This document shows, one piece after another, positions 54,130-63,819 of a DNA stretch of 64,000 bases. The notes below the pieces were generated by a model that was not told where the DNA came from, ran no database searches, and saw nothing but the letters and a program-made list of their open reading frames with translations. Origin of the DNA: Gloeopeniophorella convolvens (Eukaryota > Basidiomycota > Agaricomycetes > Russulales); assembly GCA_022496205.1 (NCBI GenBank), contig WTXD01000023.1, forward strand, positions 358,831-422,830, written 5' to 3'. How positions within the stretch are numbered: the first letter of the stretch is position 1; every line of letters begins with the position of its first letter. Both the position numbers and the translations under genes were made by a program.

Positions 54130-56774
54130 ATGTCTGCGCGGCGCCAGGCATCCACTACCTCCCTCTCAAAATATGCTAGAGCAGGCTCCCCCGATCCAGG
54201 CGCTCGCTCACTCGACTTTTGCAATGCCTTTTGGGGTTCTTCCGATGCCGGTGTTGACGTCTTATTCGCGAGGATGCGAGGCGCTGCTAGGACGATGGAA
54301 GAGCTTCGTAATTTCTGGAAGGAGAGGTATGTCTTCTTGCCGGTATATTGCGCTCGTTGCCAAGCATCTCCAGAGCGGCAATTGAGGAAGAGTATGCTAA
54401 AAGACTCACCAAGCTGGCCAAGTTGACCATGGGAAGGGATGAGATAGGGTGCGTCATCCTGCACTATCTCATGTCGCGCTCTAGCTGATGTCGCGCAGCG
54501 AGTTCCGCAACTCGCTAGACACCCTTCGACAGGAAACGGACAAACAATCTGGTTTCCACATCCAGCTTGCGCAGCAAATCCGGAACGAGCTCGAAAATCC
54601 CGCTGCAGCCTTCGTAGCTCGGCAGGCACAGCACCGCAAAGTGTACCAAGCTGCGATCGAGAAGCAGTTCAAGATGAAGCAGGCTCAGGAGGTTCACGTT
54701 AACAAGGCCCGCGAGAAGTACGAGCAGGATTGTCTCCGCATCAATGCCTACACTGCGCAGAGCACGCTCGTTCAGGGAAAGGATCTCGAACGGATCGCCG
54801 TCAAGCTCGAGCGCGCGCAGCAGACGGTGCACACCAACGAACGGGAGTTCGCGAACTTCGCGCGCGCTCTCCAGGATACGGTCGCAAAATGGGAGCAGGA
54901 GTGGAAGCAATTCTGTGATAGTTGCCAAGATCTCGAAGAAGAGCGCATGGAGTTCACCAAAGACAACGTCTGGGCGTATGCTAATGCTGTCTCCATTGTC
55001 TGCGTCTCTGATGACGAGGTATGCGTAGAAGCTCCTTGTCCACATCTGGTATTGATCCGGTTGGCGATGGTTTCTAGTCTTGTGAACGCTTGCGTCTGGC
55101 TTTGGAGTCTTTCGAACCAGAGAAGGACCAGGAGAACTTTGTTCGTGATTATGGCACAGGAAACGCTATGCCCGATCCCCCACAATTTGTCAACTACTCA
55201 TCTGAGGGTGCTCCCCTGACGTCCTCGGCATCCAAGGCCACTAGTCGTCCGGCTCAGTTCAACCGTTCGACGCAACGCATGAACAGGCTACCCGCCTCCG
55301 CGCCGCAGCCCGACGACGAACCTCTCGTCAATACGGCAGGTGTTGGAGCAGGTAATCGTAGTTCCACGACCCTCAATGACCCCGTACCTGCTCGCGTCAC
55401 CAGCTTGTCGAGATCCAGCACGCGTCGCAATCCTCCCCAGACCAATGGTCACAGCGGTCTCAACGGCAGCGCCAACGGCTTCTCCCCCGGCTCTTCCCCA
55501 CCAGCCAACCTGTCCCGTGCTGCCACGAATTTCGCTGCGCCACAGCCCACTCAGATGATCAATCCAACGCAGCACGAGCTTGTCGTGGGCGGTAACACGT
55601 ACAAGGTTGACCTGTCTAAGGAGCAGCAAAATGGCTCTCGCCCCGCTGCTGCTTCCTCGAGAGTGGGCGACGAGACGGACCCGATGGTACAAGCCATGGC
55701 CAATTTGCGTACTGCTGCCGACTCTAGTGTTGGACGCAGCGGTACTACGCGCAAGATGACTGGAGATGTCTCAGGCGCTGGTGGCCCCTCATCTACCTCT
55801 CCCTCTAAGGCCCTCACCCCTCCTACCAGCGTCTCTCCCACTGGAAGGAATCTTGACTATCGCAACTCGGCGGAGCTTGTCGTTGGCATTCATCCGGCGG
55901 CTCAGGCTCCTCGCTCTCGATCCACGTCACCGGCACCCCCGACTGCCAGCTTCATGCAGCCACCGTCTCAAGCGCCCGCGCCAGTGGTTGATGCTGTCAT
56001 TGATTCATACCATCAAAGCTTCCCTGGCGAGCGCCGGAGCCGGTCCAACAGCCGCCGCGAGAGTTACAACGGGCCCTCGGCAGCTGTGACGCCGCCTCAG
56101 GGTCAGGGGCATGGGCAGGGCAACCACCTTGATCGTCCCCCCAGCCGCGATGGCCACGCAGGCATCGGTGCCAATGGCCGCTCTCGTAGCCCATCCTTAC
56201 ATCACCCTGGTTCCCGTAGCGTCTCCCCAGCTCCTCCTGGGCCGGCCCGTGGAGGCAGTGTCAACTATGGGGACCAAGGCCAAGGGCAGTATCGCGCTAC
56301 GACACCGAATAGCGTGGGTATCGCCCTCGACCCACACGGTAACGTCGCGATGGACTCGATGGCGGACGTATACCGCCATCAGCAGCAGCAGCAGCAGCAG
56401 CAGCAACAGCAACAAGTCCAGGCTCGACAAGTCCAACAGACTCAGGCGCCACCGCCCATGCAACCACCACCGCCCGCCCCGGTGCAGTATCAGCAGCCAC
56501 CCCAACTACAGCAGCAACTCCAGGCACCAGGCGGCACCGGCGCGCGGCCTGTCCAACGCCAGCCTAGCATCAGCAACATACCTTATGGTGCGCCTTCCCA
56601 ATGGCAGTCTCAGGCTGCGCCGCCTCCACAACAGCAGTATGTCCCGCCGCCACCAGCACAGCAACAAGTGCCGCAACACTCTCCAGCATATGCGCAGACG
56701 CCGCATCCATACGCCAACGCTCCTCCCTCCCAGGTTTACCACGCGCCACAGGTCAATTATGGCATGCAGCAACC

Positions 56775-56819
<45 letters not shown>

Positions 56820-57332
56820 GCGTCAGCAGACCGTGCAGCGCGGAGGATCGAGCTCGGGCAGCGGAGATTACTATGGGCAGCAGCACCAGGGATATGCGCC
56901 GCCTCCACAGCAACCACAGTATCAACAGCAGCAAGTTGGCTACGGCGGAGGCAGCTATAGGGCGGTCAGCCCAGGTCCCGGTCCCATGAACAGGACACCG
57001 TCGCCTCAGCCGATGGCGCTGACACAACCCCAGGTCCAGCCTGTTTCAGAACCGCCAACGCGGCAGTATACTGAAGATGGGCGCGGTGTTCTGTTCTACG
57101 GTATGCAGACCACCTCCGCGCCCAGATCCAATGAGCCTAACCTCCTTGTGCAGTCCGCGCTCTGTACGATTATACAGCGACGATACCTGAGGAATTCGAT
57201 TTCCAAGCGAACGATATCATCGCTGTCACAGCCACCCCCGAGGACGGTTGGTGGTCCGGCGAGCTGCTTGACGAGAAGCGCCGCGTCCCGGGGCGGCACA
57301 TCTTCCCGAGCAACTTTGTACATCTATTCTGA
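54130..57332 (+). CDS. F-BAR and SH3 domain protein, Cdc15/Imp2/Hof1 type
   Basis: Five exons. The F-BAR domain starts SLDFCNAFWGSSDAGVDVLF, then RMRGAARTMEELRNFWKER. An intron joins AAIEEEYAKRLTKLAKLTMG and another EFRNSLDTLRQETDKQSGFH. The helical domain continues through WEQEWKQFCDSCQDLEEERM to SCERLRLALESFEPEKDQEN. A long disordered Ser/Pro/Gln-rich linker follows, with two CAG tracts. After a last intron comes the SH3 domain: VRALYDYTATIPEEFDFQAN, then DGWWSGELLDEKRRVPGRHI and FPSNFVHLF at the end. In yeasts, proteins of this layout scaffold the contractile ring and septum in cytokinesis. I chose the ATG at 54130 (gccATGtct) because it has the better context and is next to the domain; 54025 is an in-frame alternative. 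Confidence 0.9.
56380..56415 (+). repeat. CAG/CAA tract encoding 12 Gln
   Basis: Twelve Gln codons, mostly CAG, in the linker of the F-BAR/SH3 gene; a microsatellite likely to vary in length between strains. Confidence 0.85.
56776..56817 (+). repeat. Pure CAG microsatellite encoding 14 Gln
   Basis: Fourteen uninterrupted CAG codons in the linker of the F-BAR/SH3 gene. Uninterrupted repeats are the least stable kind. Confidence 0.9.
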
Positions 57333-57984
57333 TTCTGCATCGCGCGTGGTCTACGTATTTATTCGTCATGCTCTGTATGTTAGTACATGTATTGGTGGAG
57401 ACATGGTGGAGTATGCCGGATGGAACTCATACGCGATTGTTGGGTTTGTCAGCGTGTCGGGGTATATAATGATACTTTCATCCATTGGTCAATATGTTTG
57501 TACTGCTTCTGTTTAAATGCTACCTTAATTGTTTATGGCTGTAAAGGTGCAGCCCCAGTCAGAATCCCGGGGGACAAATCTGCATAGAATTGTATCAAAT
57601 TGCTTCTATATGATTTTGTATGAGAAAATATAGATTACACTCTTTAATACATTCAGTTTGTGACCTACATATGTCAATATGCATGAATCAGATTGTTTCT
57701 CACCATACTGTATAGTATCTCGCCCGAATCTGTTCATACTGGATTGCACCGGTCTGCCAAATCACATTGTATACAATTAGATCAATTTGCATTACAATCT
57801 ACATTTTCTATCTACACATTTTAATATGTTCTAATGCTACACATCCATTTTGTCCCATCTAATACAATTCAGTCCATTCCGATTCCTATATGATTGTATA
57901 CAATTGAATTACGATGCTGCCAAGATGTTGATACAGACTGATTTTGTGGACTCTGTACCATATTAAGTAGTTTGCTTATGTTAG
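57333..57984. other. AT-rich spacer before the transposon block
   Basis: About 650 bp of strongly A/T-rich sequence with recurring tgtatacaatt-like words, unlike the rest of the window. No open frame of interest. It marks the change from genic to transposon-rich DNA and may itself be old element sequence. Confidence 0.45.
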
Positions 57985-58904
57985 TGTTGAAGCGCAGCAA
58001 AGGGTGGAGTGACAACTGAAGGACACAGAGTGATGCTCAGTCAGAGAAGGTCAAAAGACTGTGATTACAACAATACCTGAAGGACACAGAGTGACGCTAC
58101 AAGGTAAGGTAAGTATAAGGTAGAAGTGAAAGGAGTGGTAGTGTACTTGCCTCAGTCAGAGAAGGTCAAAAGACTGAGGCTACAAAGGCGAAGAAAGAGG
58201 TCCTTATATACAGTAAGGAGCGACAGATAGCATGTGATAAACACTGCTTAGAAAGCCTAGGAGACCCACATGAAACGGAGTAAGAGTGGGTACCGGAGTA
58301 CAAGGTGGGTCATGGAATGCCCTAGAATAGTCCAGAACATGAAAACGAATGTGGGGCTGAGCACAGCCTTAAGTCTAGAACATTATGTACACAAGATAAG
58401 ATAGTCCTTGATCATTAGTGTTGAAGCGCAGCAGAGGGTGGAGTGACAACTGAAGGACACAGAGTGACGCTCAGTCAGAGAAGGTCAAAAGACTAATACA
58501 TTAGTGCAATACCTGAAGGACACAGAGTGACGCTACAAGGTAAGGTAAGCATAAGGTAGAAGTGAAAGGAGTGTAAGTGTACTTGCCTCAGTCAGAGAAG
58601 GTCAAAAGACTAAGGCTACAAAGGCGAGTAAAGAGGTCCTTATATACAGTAAGGAACGACAGATAGCATGTGATAAACACTGCTTAGAAAGCCTAAGAGA
58701 CCCACATGAAACGGAGTAAGAGTGGGTACCGGAGTACAAGGTGGGTCATGGAATGCCCTAGAATAGTCCAGAATCATGGAAATGAATGTGGGGCTGAACA
58801 CAGCCTTAAGTCTAGAACATTATGTACACTAGATAAGATAGTCCTTGATCATTAGGTCCATATCTAATCTAATCAGAGCCGCCAGGACACTGTCCGTCTC
58901 AACA
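57985..58904 (-). mobile_element. Tandem composite of one full and one partial LTR (family A)
   Basis: On the minus strand a full LTR (58904 down to 58419, 486 bp, TGTTGAGACGG...TGCGCTTCAACA) is followed directly by a second copy (58418 down to 57985) that lacks the first 49 bp. GTTAG flanks the whole unit at 57980-57984 and again at 58905-58909, the 5-bp duplication expected from one insertion. The two units are near-identical. This looks like an LTR pair collapsed by recombination, or a tandem LTR, rather than two insertions. It is the same family as 59477-59961 in opposite orientation. Confidence 0.8.
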
Positions 58905-59476
58905 GTTAGTTGGGCGGGGCACCACCCAGCTTATATAATCTGGATGGGGCACCATCCTGCTTAAGTAATCAGAACTTGTACATACTTAGGTATGTTTTCT
59001 TGCCAACTGCATACAGTCATTTGTGCTTACCTTTGCTTACACATTCCTTCTCACACCTTCTGTACCCACCTTGCTCTGCTTCTATGTGGGTCAGTATTAT
59101 CACATGACACTGATGTTTATCACATGTGTTTCACACTCCTTCAGGTATATAAGGACTGTACTGTACGCATTTACTCCCCAGTCATTTGACCTTCTCTAAC
59201 TGGGGTAAGTGTCACAGCCTGAGCTAGCATGTGCTGAGCAGGCGAGGGCTGAGACATGCGAGGTTTAATAAGTCAGTCTCGATGTGAGCCAAATTAGGGT
59301 TTAGAACGACGCAAGACACAGAGGAGGAGCTGCGAGGAGCAGAGCAACGAGCAGCGACAATGAATATGTTAAGCGGAGTGTGTACCAGATGAACTGGGTA
59401 TCCCTCAGAGAAGGATAAGGGATACCCCCCCAGTTTCGCAAGTGCTTTTCAACACCGGCTGCTAAGGTTACTTCAG
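58905..59476. other. Diverged LTR-like fragments between family A copies
   Basis: This 570-bp spacer holds old element pieces. 59145-59207 (gtatataaggactgtac ... tttgaccttctctaactgggg) resembles the TATA and following block of the family A LTR. 59210-59290 (TGTCACAGCCTGAGC ... gtctcgatgtgagcc) resembles the first 80 bp of the family B LTR at 60341. At 58911-58970 a 29-bp unit (ggggcacca...) is tandemly repeated. No coding capacity. Confidence 0.6.
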
Positions 59477-59961
59477 TGTTGAGACGGACAGTGTCCTGGC
59501 GGCTCTGATTAGATTAGATATGGACCTAATGATCAAGGACTATCTTATCTTGTGTACATAATGTTCTAGACTTAAGGCTGTGCTCAGCCCCACATTCATT
59601 TCCATGTTCCGGACTCTTCTAGGGCATTCCATGACCCACTCTGTACTCCGGTACCCACCTATTCTCCATTTCATGTGGGTCTCCTAGGCTTTCTAAGCAT
59701 TGTTTATCACATGCTATTGTCGCTCCTTACTTGTATAAAAGGACCTCCTCTTTCGCCTTTGTAGCCTCAGTCTTTTGACCTTCTCTGACTGAGGCAAGTA
59801 CACTACCGCTCCCTTCACTTCTACCTTATGCTTACCTTACCTTATAGTGTCACTCTGTGTCCTTCAGGTATTGCACTAATGTATAAGTCTTTTGACCTTC
59901 TCTGACTGAGCGTCACTCTGTGTCCTTCAGTTGTCACTCCACCCTCTGCTGCGCTTCAACA
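59477..59961 (+). mobile_element. Solo LTR, family A, with 5-bp target duplication
   Basis: 485 bp beginning TGTTGAGACGGACAG and ending GCTGCGCTTCAACA, so the ends form the short inverted repeat TGTTGA/TCAACA. TTCAG flanks it on both sides (59472-59476 and 59962-59966). An internal promoter-like tgtataaaagg sits at about 59732. No internal retrotransposon sequence remains, as after LTR-LTR recombination. Confidence 0.88.
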
Positions 59962-59966
59962 TTCAG

Positions 59967-60340
59967 CATATCCCACAGCCCCGAAGGGGCCATGGGCAAT
60001 GTGACAGTAAGCGATCCTGACTTACCAGAGTGATGGCCGTAAGCCAGGTTAACGACAAGACCCACATCCTTCCAGTGTGGAGGCCTGAATGATGTCAGAA
60101 AGAACAATCTAGAATAAGACCCACCTTGCACCACACAGGCTGAGACAAGCCTGGAATGGAATGACATTAGTATGATGTAGGTGATGACGATATATCGGTA
60201 CATCAAGGGACTGGAGCGGGTGTTTCCGAAGTCTATAAGTGTGAATGTGTATGAGTTTAAACATCTATTGAAAGGTATCACACTCAGCCAGGCCCCGGCA
60301 GGGGCTTCCCAAAACAGGTCACCAGGATGCTAATCATTAT
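59967..60340. other. Spacer between LTR elements
   Basis: About 370 bp. The words gccccgaaggggcc and gccccggcaggggc near each end are small palindromes. No gene or known element recognised. Confidence 0.4.
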
Positions 60341-60658
60341 TGTCATGGCCTGAGCCAGCACAAGCAAGGCTGGCGAGGGCTGAGATGAGCGAGGTTCAGT
60401 AAGTCGGTCTCGGTGTGAGCCGGTCCTCGACGGTGCACACGAATGTGCACATGATTTTGAATAAGACGTGATGTCTTCAAGTGGAGGCAATCGGCCTCCG
60501 GTATGTAGAGTTCAAGAGCTGGAAACCTTGTAATACTTGGGCAGACAAGTCCCTCATGCAGAATCCCTGGTAACCTCGTTGTCACGAACACTAAGGCCTC
60601 AAGGAGGTCGAACTGCTCAGAACACTAGAGCAAATCCAGCCCTACCAGTAAATACCCT

Positions 60659-60683
60659 ACGCGTCGCTCACAATGCGACGCGT
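60659..60683 (+). repeat. Perfect hairpin inside the LTR
   Basis: ACGCGTCGC, a 7-nt loop, then GCGACGCGT: a perfect 9-bp inverted repeat in the U3 part of the putative LTR, containing MluI-type ACGCGT boxes. It could be a factor-binding site. Confidence 0.6.
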
Positions 60684-61029
60684 ACCACTCACATTGCGAC
60701 TACAAGTCGAAATGCATCACGTGACCCTTCACCCCCATTCCTCGCCCTACTCCCTAATGGCCAATTAACCCTGGAATACCCCCAAGATCCCGGACTAGGG
60801 ATCTCTCAGAATGGCCATATTACCCGTCCCAAAGTAACCAGAACCTTGATCAAGGTGAAACACTTCATGCGTCCTCTTTGGGACTCTGATCATCAAGAAC
60901 TCCATGGGGCCTCAAGCCCCACTCTGCGATGGAATCCAAGAAGTGTATCAGAGAGGAGAGGTTATGGGGAATCCCCTCTGGAATCCCCATCAGTAATTAG
61001 ACCAGATTCGTCTGGAGGGTCTCCAGTAG

Positions 61030-61037
61030 TATATAAG
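61030..61037 (+). promoter_or_regulatory. LTR TATA box
   Basis: TATATAAG, about 200 bp before the LTR 3' end. Transcription would start roughly at 61055-61070, just after the last ATG of the element (61044-61046), so that ATG would be left out of the RNA. Confidence 0.55.
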
Positions 61038-61234
61038 ACCCCCATGTATCGCCCAGTGGTCCTCAGACTGTCCATCTGTGGCACTCTCATCTGTACCTAG
61101 CACTGCAATAGCACTGTTAGTGTGTTCCCCTTCGTATCTGCAATACTCGCAGCTCATCTTCTGTTCCCCCCTGTGACGCTCTCCAAACCCTCTGCTATCC
61201 TCTCTGCGCGCACCCGCGAGTGAGTCCTGACATT

Positions 61235-61249
61235 TGGACAGTCTCTTAC
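61235..61249 (+). other. Putative primer-binding site
   Basis: TGGACAGTCTCTTAC, starting 2 nt after the LTR. A TGG start pairs with the CCA end of a tRNA. The primer tRNA would end ...GTAAGAGACTGTCCA; I cannot name it without the host tRNA set. Confidence 0.5.
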
Positions 61250-61258
61250 ATCCTCTGA

Positions 61259-62800
61259 TCAGCTGCGACTCTAGTGTCTTACTCTGGAATCACCGCACCT
61301 CAGACCGCGCTCCTTTCGGACCGTGCTCAACCCCAGGCGCTGATTCGACCCCTGTCTTACTCTGATCTTGACGCTCCCCCTCGTGGACCGCCAACCATCC
61401 TTGAATACGGCACTCCCACTCGTGGACTGTCACCTGAACTACAGTATCCTCCCCTTGCCTCTACTCCTCGACCTCCACCCACACCTCGCTCTCCATCGTA
61501 TCATCCTCGCTCCCCATCTCCTGTCGACATTGAACCAGGACAGATCCTCGACGTCCTCACTGTACCACCTCGCTCTCCCTCTCCGCATCACTCAGCCTTC
61601 GACTTCCTAGTCCGTCTCAGAGCCCAACAGGTGCAAGAACGCTTTGCAGAAATCCTACGCACCTCAGCTATCCCACAGTCTCCTATCCCTGGCCCCTCTA
61701 CTGGTGAACAAGCTCCCAGCCCCTTGGTCGAGCCTACTCCAGCCTCCCCTTTCTTATCCACTCCCCAGCCTCGCTCTTCGCGTCCTTCACCTCCTTACTC
61801 CCCTTCGCATCTGTCTGTCCTTGCCCCTTCTCCTCATCCTGCATCGCCGGCGCATACTCCTGCGCTCCCTCCTACTCGCACTCCTACTCCTCATCCTGTA
61901 TCAACTCCCATACCCTCGCGAGCAGCGACGGTATCCCCTTTGATTTTCGCTCCCAACCTTGTCCCAGCACCTGCTCTTGAGATCCTCGTCGACGTCGCCG
62001 TCGAGCAATTCCCTGACCAAGCACCTCCCCCATATCATCGCGCTCGCTCCCCCTCTGAGCTCACAAACGATAGTGACCTCACTGACTACGTCGACTTCCA
62101 TTTTGACGCTCCACCACTCCAACCCATCCCTGCTTGCCCCCGTGTACTCCACCGACCTCACGAGCGAGTTGCAGCACAACTTGCAGGTCGCCCTCAACGC
62201 TTCGACGCTTCCCAACTCCTTTGGCACATCCCTCGCATCAAATCCGCTCGATTCTACCTCGAAAATATCAATAACTACTTCCCTGAGCTCCGCCCCTTCC
62301 GCTCCCACCTGGAGGAATACCACTACTTCATTCTTGAAGCCACCCGTCCAAACGAAGGCAACCGACGCCTACCTGAACATCCATACCACCCTCGCTACAT
62401 CTGCGCCTTCACCGTCTACACTCCCCCATCGCGTGAACTACCCCTTGGAGCTATACGCTACGAGTTCACCTATCACCTTGTCGACAACCTCCTCTCCCTT
62501 GAATTTGGCACCCAAAGGTGCTTTGAAGGCGCCAGAGTCCCACTCCGCCACATCGACTTCCTAGACGGCCGATTTCTGAGTACCTACGGCTTTCTCCACT
62601 TTGATCACGGCCGCATCATCTCCATCCGCAATCGCTACTCGGAACTCAACGACTCCTGCCTCCTATACCCGCAACTCCGACTCTTCACCGGCCTCCGGCG
62701 CGTCCCTGACAACATCAGAGAAGTAGGAGACACACCTTTCCTTCGCCACGATCACAACCTCCTCGCCCTCATCCACGTGCCAAGGGGAGAACTTGAATAA
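61259..62800 (+). CDS. ATG-less open frame 1 of the LTR element
   Basis: The frame is open from just after TGA 61256-61258 to TAA 62798-62800, more than 500 codons, and contains no Met codon at all. A GTG at 61274 is one possible start. The first 280 residues are Pro/Ser-rich and disordered. From about residue 310 it looks folded: ARFYLENINNYFPELRPF, SHLEEYHYFILEATRPNEGN, YICAFTVYTPPSRELPLGAI, HIDFLDGRFLSTYGFLHFDH, LRLFTGLRRVPDN. Lys is also almost absent (one residue). I recognise no family. It sits where gag would be. Expression would need a non-AUG start or splicing to an upstream AUG. Confidence 0.6.
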   Translation, partial: SAATLVSYSGITAPQTALLSDRAQPQALIRPLSYSDLDAPPRGPPTILEYGTPTRGLSPELQYPPLASTPRPPPTPRSPSYHPRSPSPVDIEPGQILDVLTVPPRSPSPHHSAFDFLVRLRAQQVQERFAEILRTSAIPQSPIPGPSTGEQAPSPLVEPTPASPFLSTPQPRSSRPSPPYSPSHLSVLAPSPHPASPAHTPALPPTRTPTPHPVSTPIPSRAATVSPLIFAPNLVPAPALEILVDVAVEQFPDQAPPPYHRARSPSELTNDSDLTDYVDFHFDAPPLQPIPACPRVLHRPHERVAAQLAGRPQRFDASQLLWHIPRIKSARFYLENINNYFPELRPFRSHLEEYHYFILEATRPNEGNRRLPEHPYHPRYICAFTVYTPPSRELPLGAIRYEFTYHLVDNLLSLEFGTQRCFEGARVPLRHIDFLDGRFLSTYGFLHFDHGRIISIRNRYSELNDSCLLYPQLRLFTGLRRVPDNIREVGDTPFLRHDHNLLALIHVPRGELE

Positions 62801-62893
62801 ACCTAGCAAATCAGTCGAATACTTGTACCTGTAAATAGTATCTGCCCAATAACTTTCTAGAGTGCGTAGCACCTCTGTGGGAGATACTATTGA

Positions 62894-63819
62894 CTCAGAC
62901 TCGACTCAGTGGAAGCACCACCCCAAGTATTGCTTGAAGGACTCCATCTGATCCCTTATAACGACGACAATCGCCTAACCTTTGACCAAGCCTACCGACG
63001 CTTCTTCGACAAATATTATCAAGTCCTTCATCGCATTATCCGACTCCAGTTCTACGACCCTCGTGCTCGCGTCCACGACTTTTCTACCGACACTCTAGTC
63101 CGCTCTGACTCTTGGCTTACCCCGGTTTAACAAGACTTCGGCGATCTCTCCCATTCGGACAACTCTTTGACAACGATCTACACCTCAGTCACTGGTTCAA
63201 CGCTGAAAGGAACATTGTCCAAAGTGCTGTAGAAGAACAGCACCTCTTCTGGTTCCTTCAACGACCTAGCGGTGTACGCTGGGAACCCATCCAAACCACC
63301 AACCTCTGGCTCGAACTCGAGCTCTTCTGGTGGAACATCGTCCAAGTCCACAAAGAACATCTCATCGAGAAAATCCTTACCGGCCATTGAATCTACTATC
63401 TTGAACGTTTCATCACTACTCCATACCAGACTCGTCTCCACTTCGCTCAACTTGTCCTACTTCAAGAAAACCCTCTATTACCTCTCTACTCTATCCGCTC
63501 CGGCCCTTTCTGCAACTATACCTTGCACCTGCAAGACGCACACTGGATCATAAGTAATCCTCTCGACCTCGACCTTGTCCAATCAAACAACGACTTCCTG
63601 TATCCTGTACCTCGACGACCTCCTCTTATTCCTCCCGCAACCCCTGAATCAGACATTGAAGAAAACAGTTGGAACAACGCTCCAAGCATCGTCAGCAACT
63701 TCAGCCTCGACGAAGAACAAGAAGCAACAGACACCGACGTCCCCAGCATCCACACTATCAGCGACCTCGACCTACAAGACACCAGCGACCTTACCGACAC
63801 CCAGTATTTAGAGATCTAG
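62894..63819 (+). pseudogene. ATG-less, broken open frame 2 of the LTR element
   Basis: Starts in the same frame as the first open frame (EAPPQVLLEGLHLIPYND, RLTFDQAYRRFFDKYYQVLH) and reaches TAA at 63127-63129. The coding sense continues in the next frame from about 63112 (LTRLRRSLPFGQLFDNDLHL, VEEQHLFWFLQRPSGVRWEP) to a TGA at 63388-63390. Beyond that, the same frame goes on (YLERFITTPYQTRLHFAQLV) and ends with an acidic tail (DTSDLTDTQYLEI) at 63819. So one frameshift and one stop break it in this copy. No Met codon occurs in it either. Family unknown. Confidence 0.55.

Larger units (their letters stand above)
60341..61232 (+). repeat. Putative 5' LTR of family B element
   Basis: 892 bp bounded by TGTCA and TGACA. 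Boundaries are inferred from the terminal inverted repeat and the adjoining primer-binding site; the matching 3' LTR is outside the window. The first 80 bp recur in diverged form at 59210. It contains a TATA box (61030-61037) and a 9-bp hairpin (60659-60683). Confidence 0.65.
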
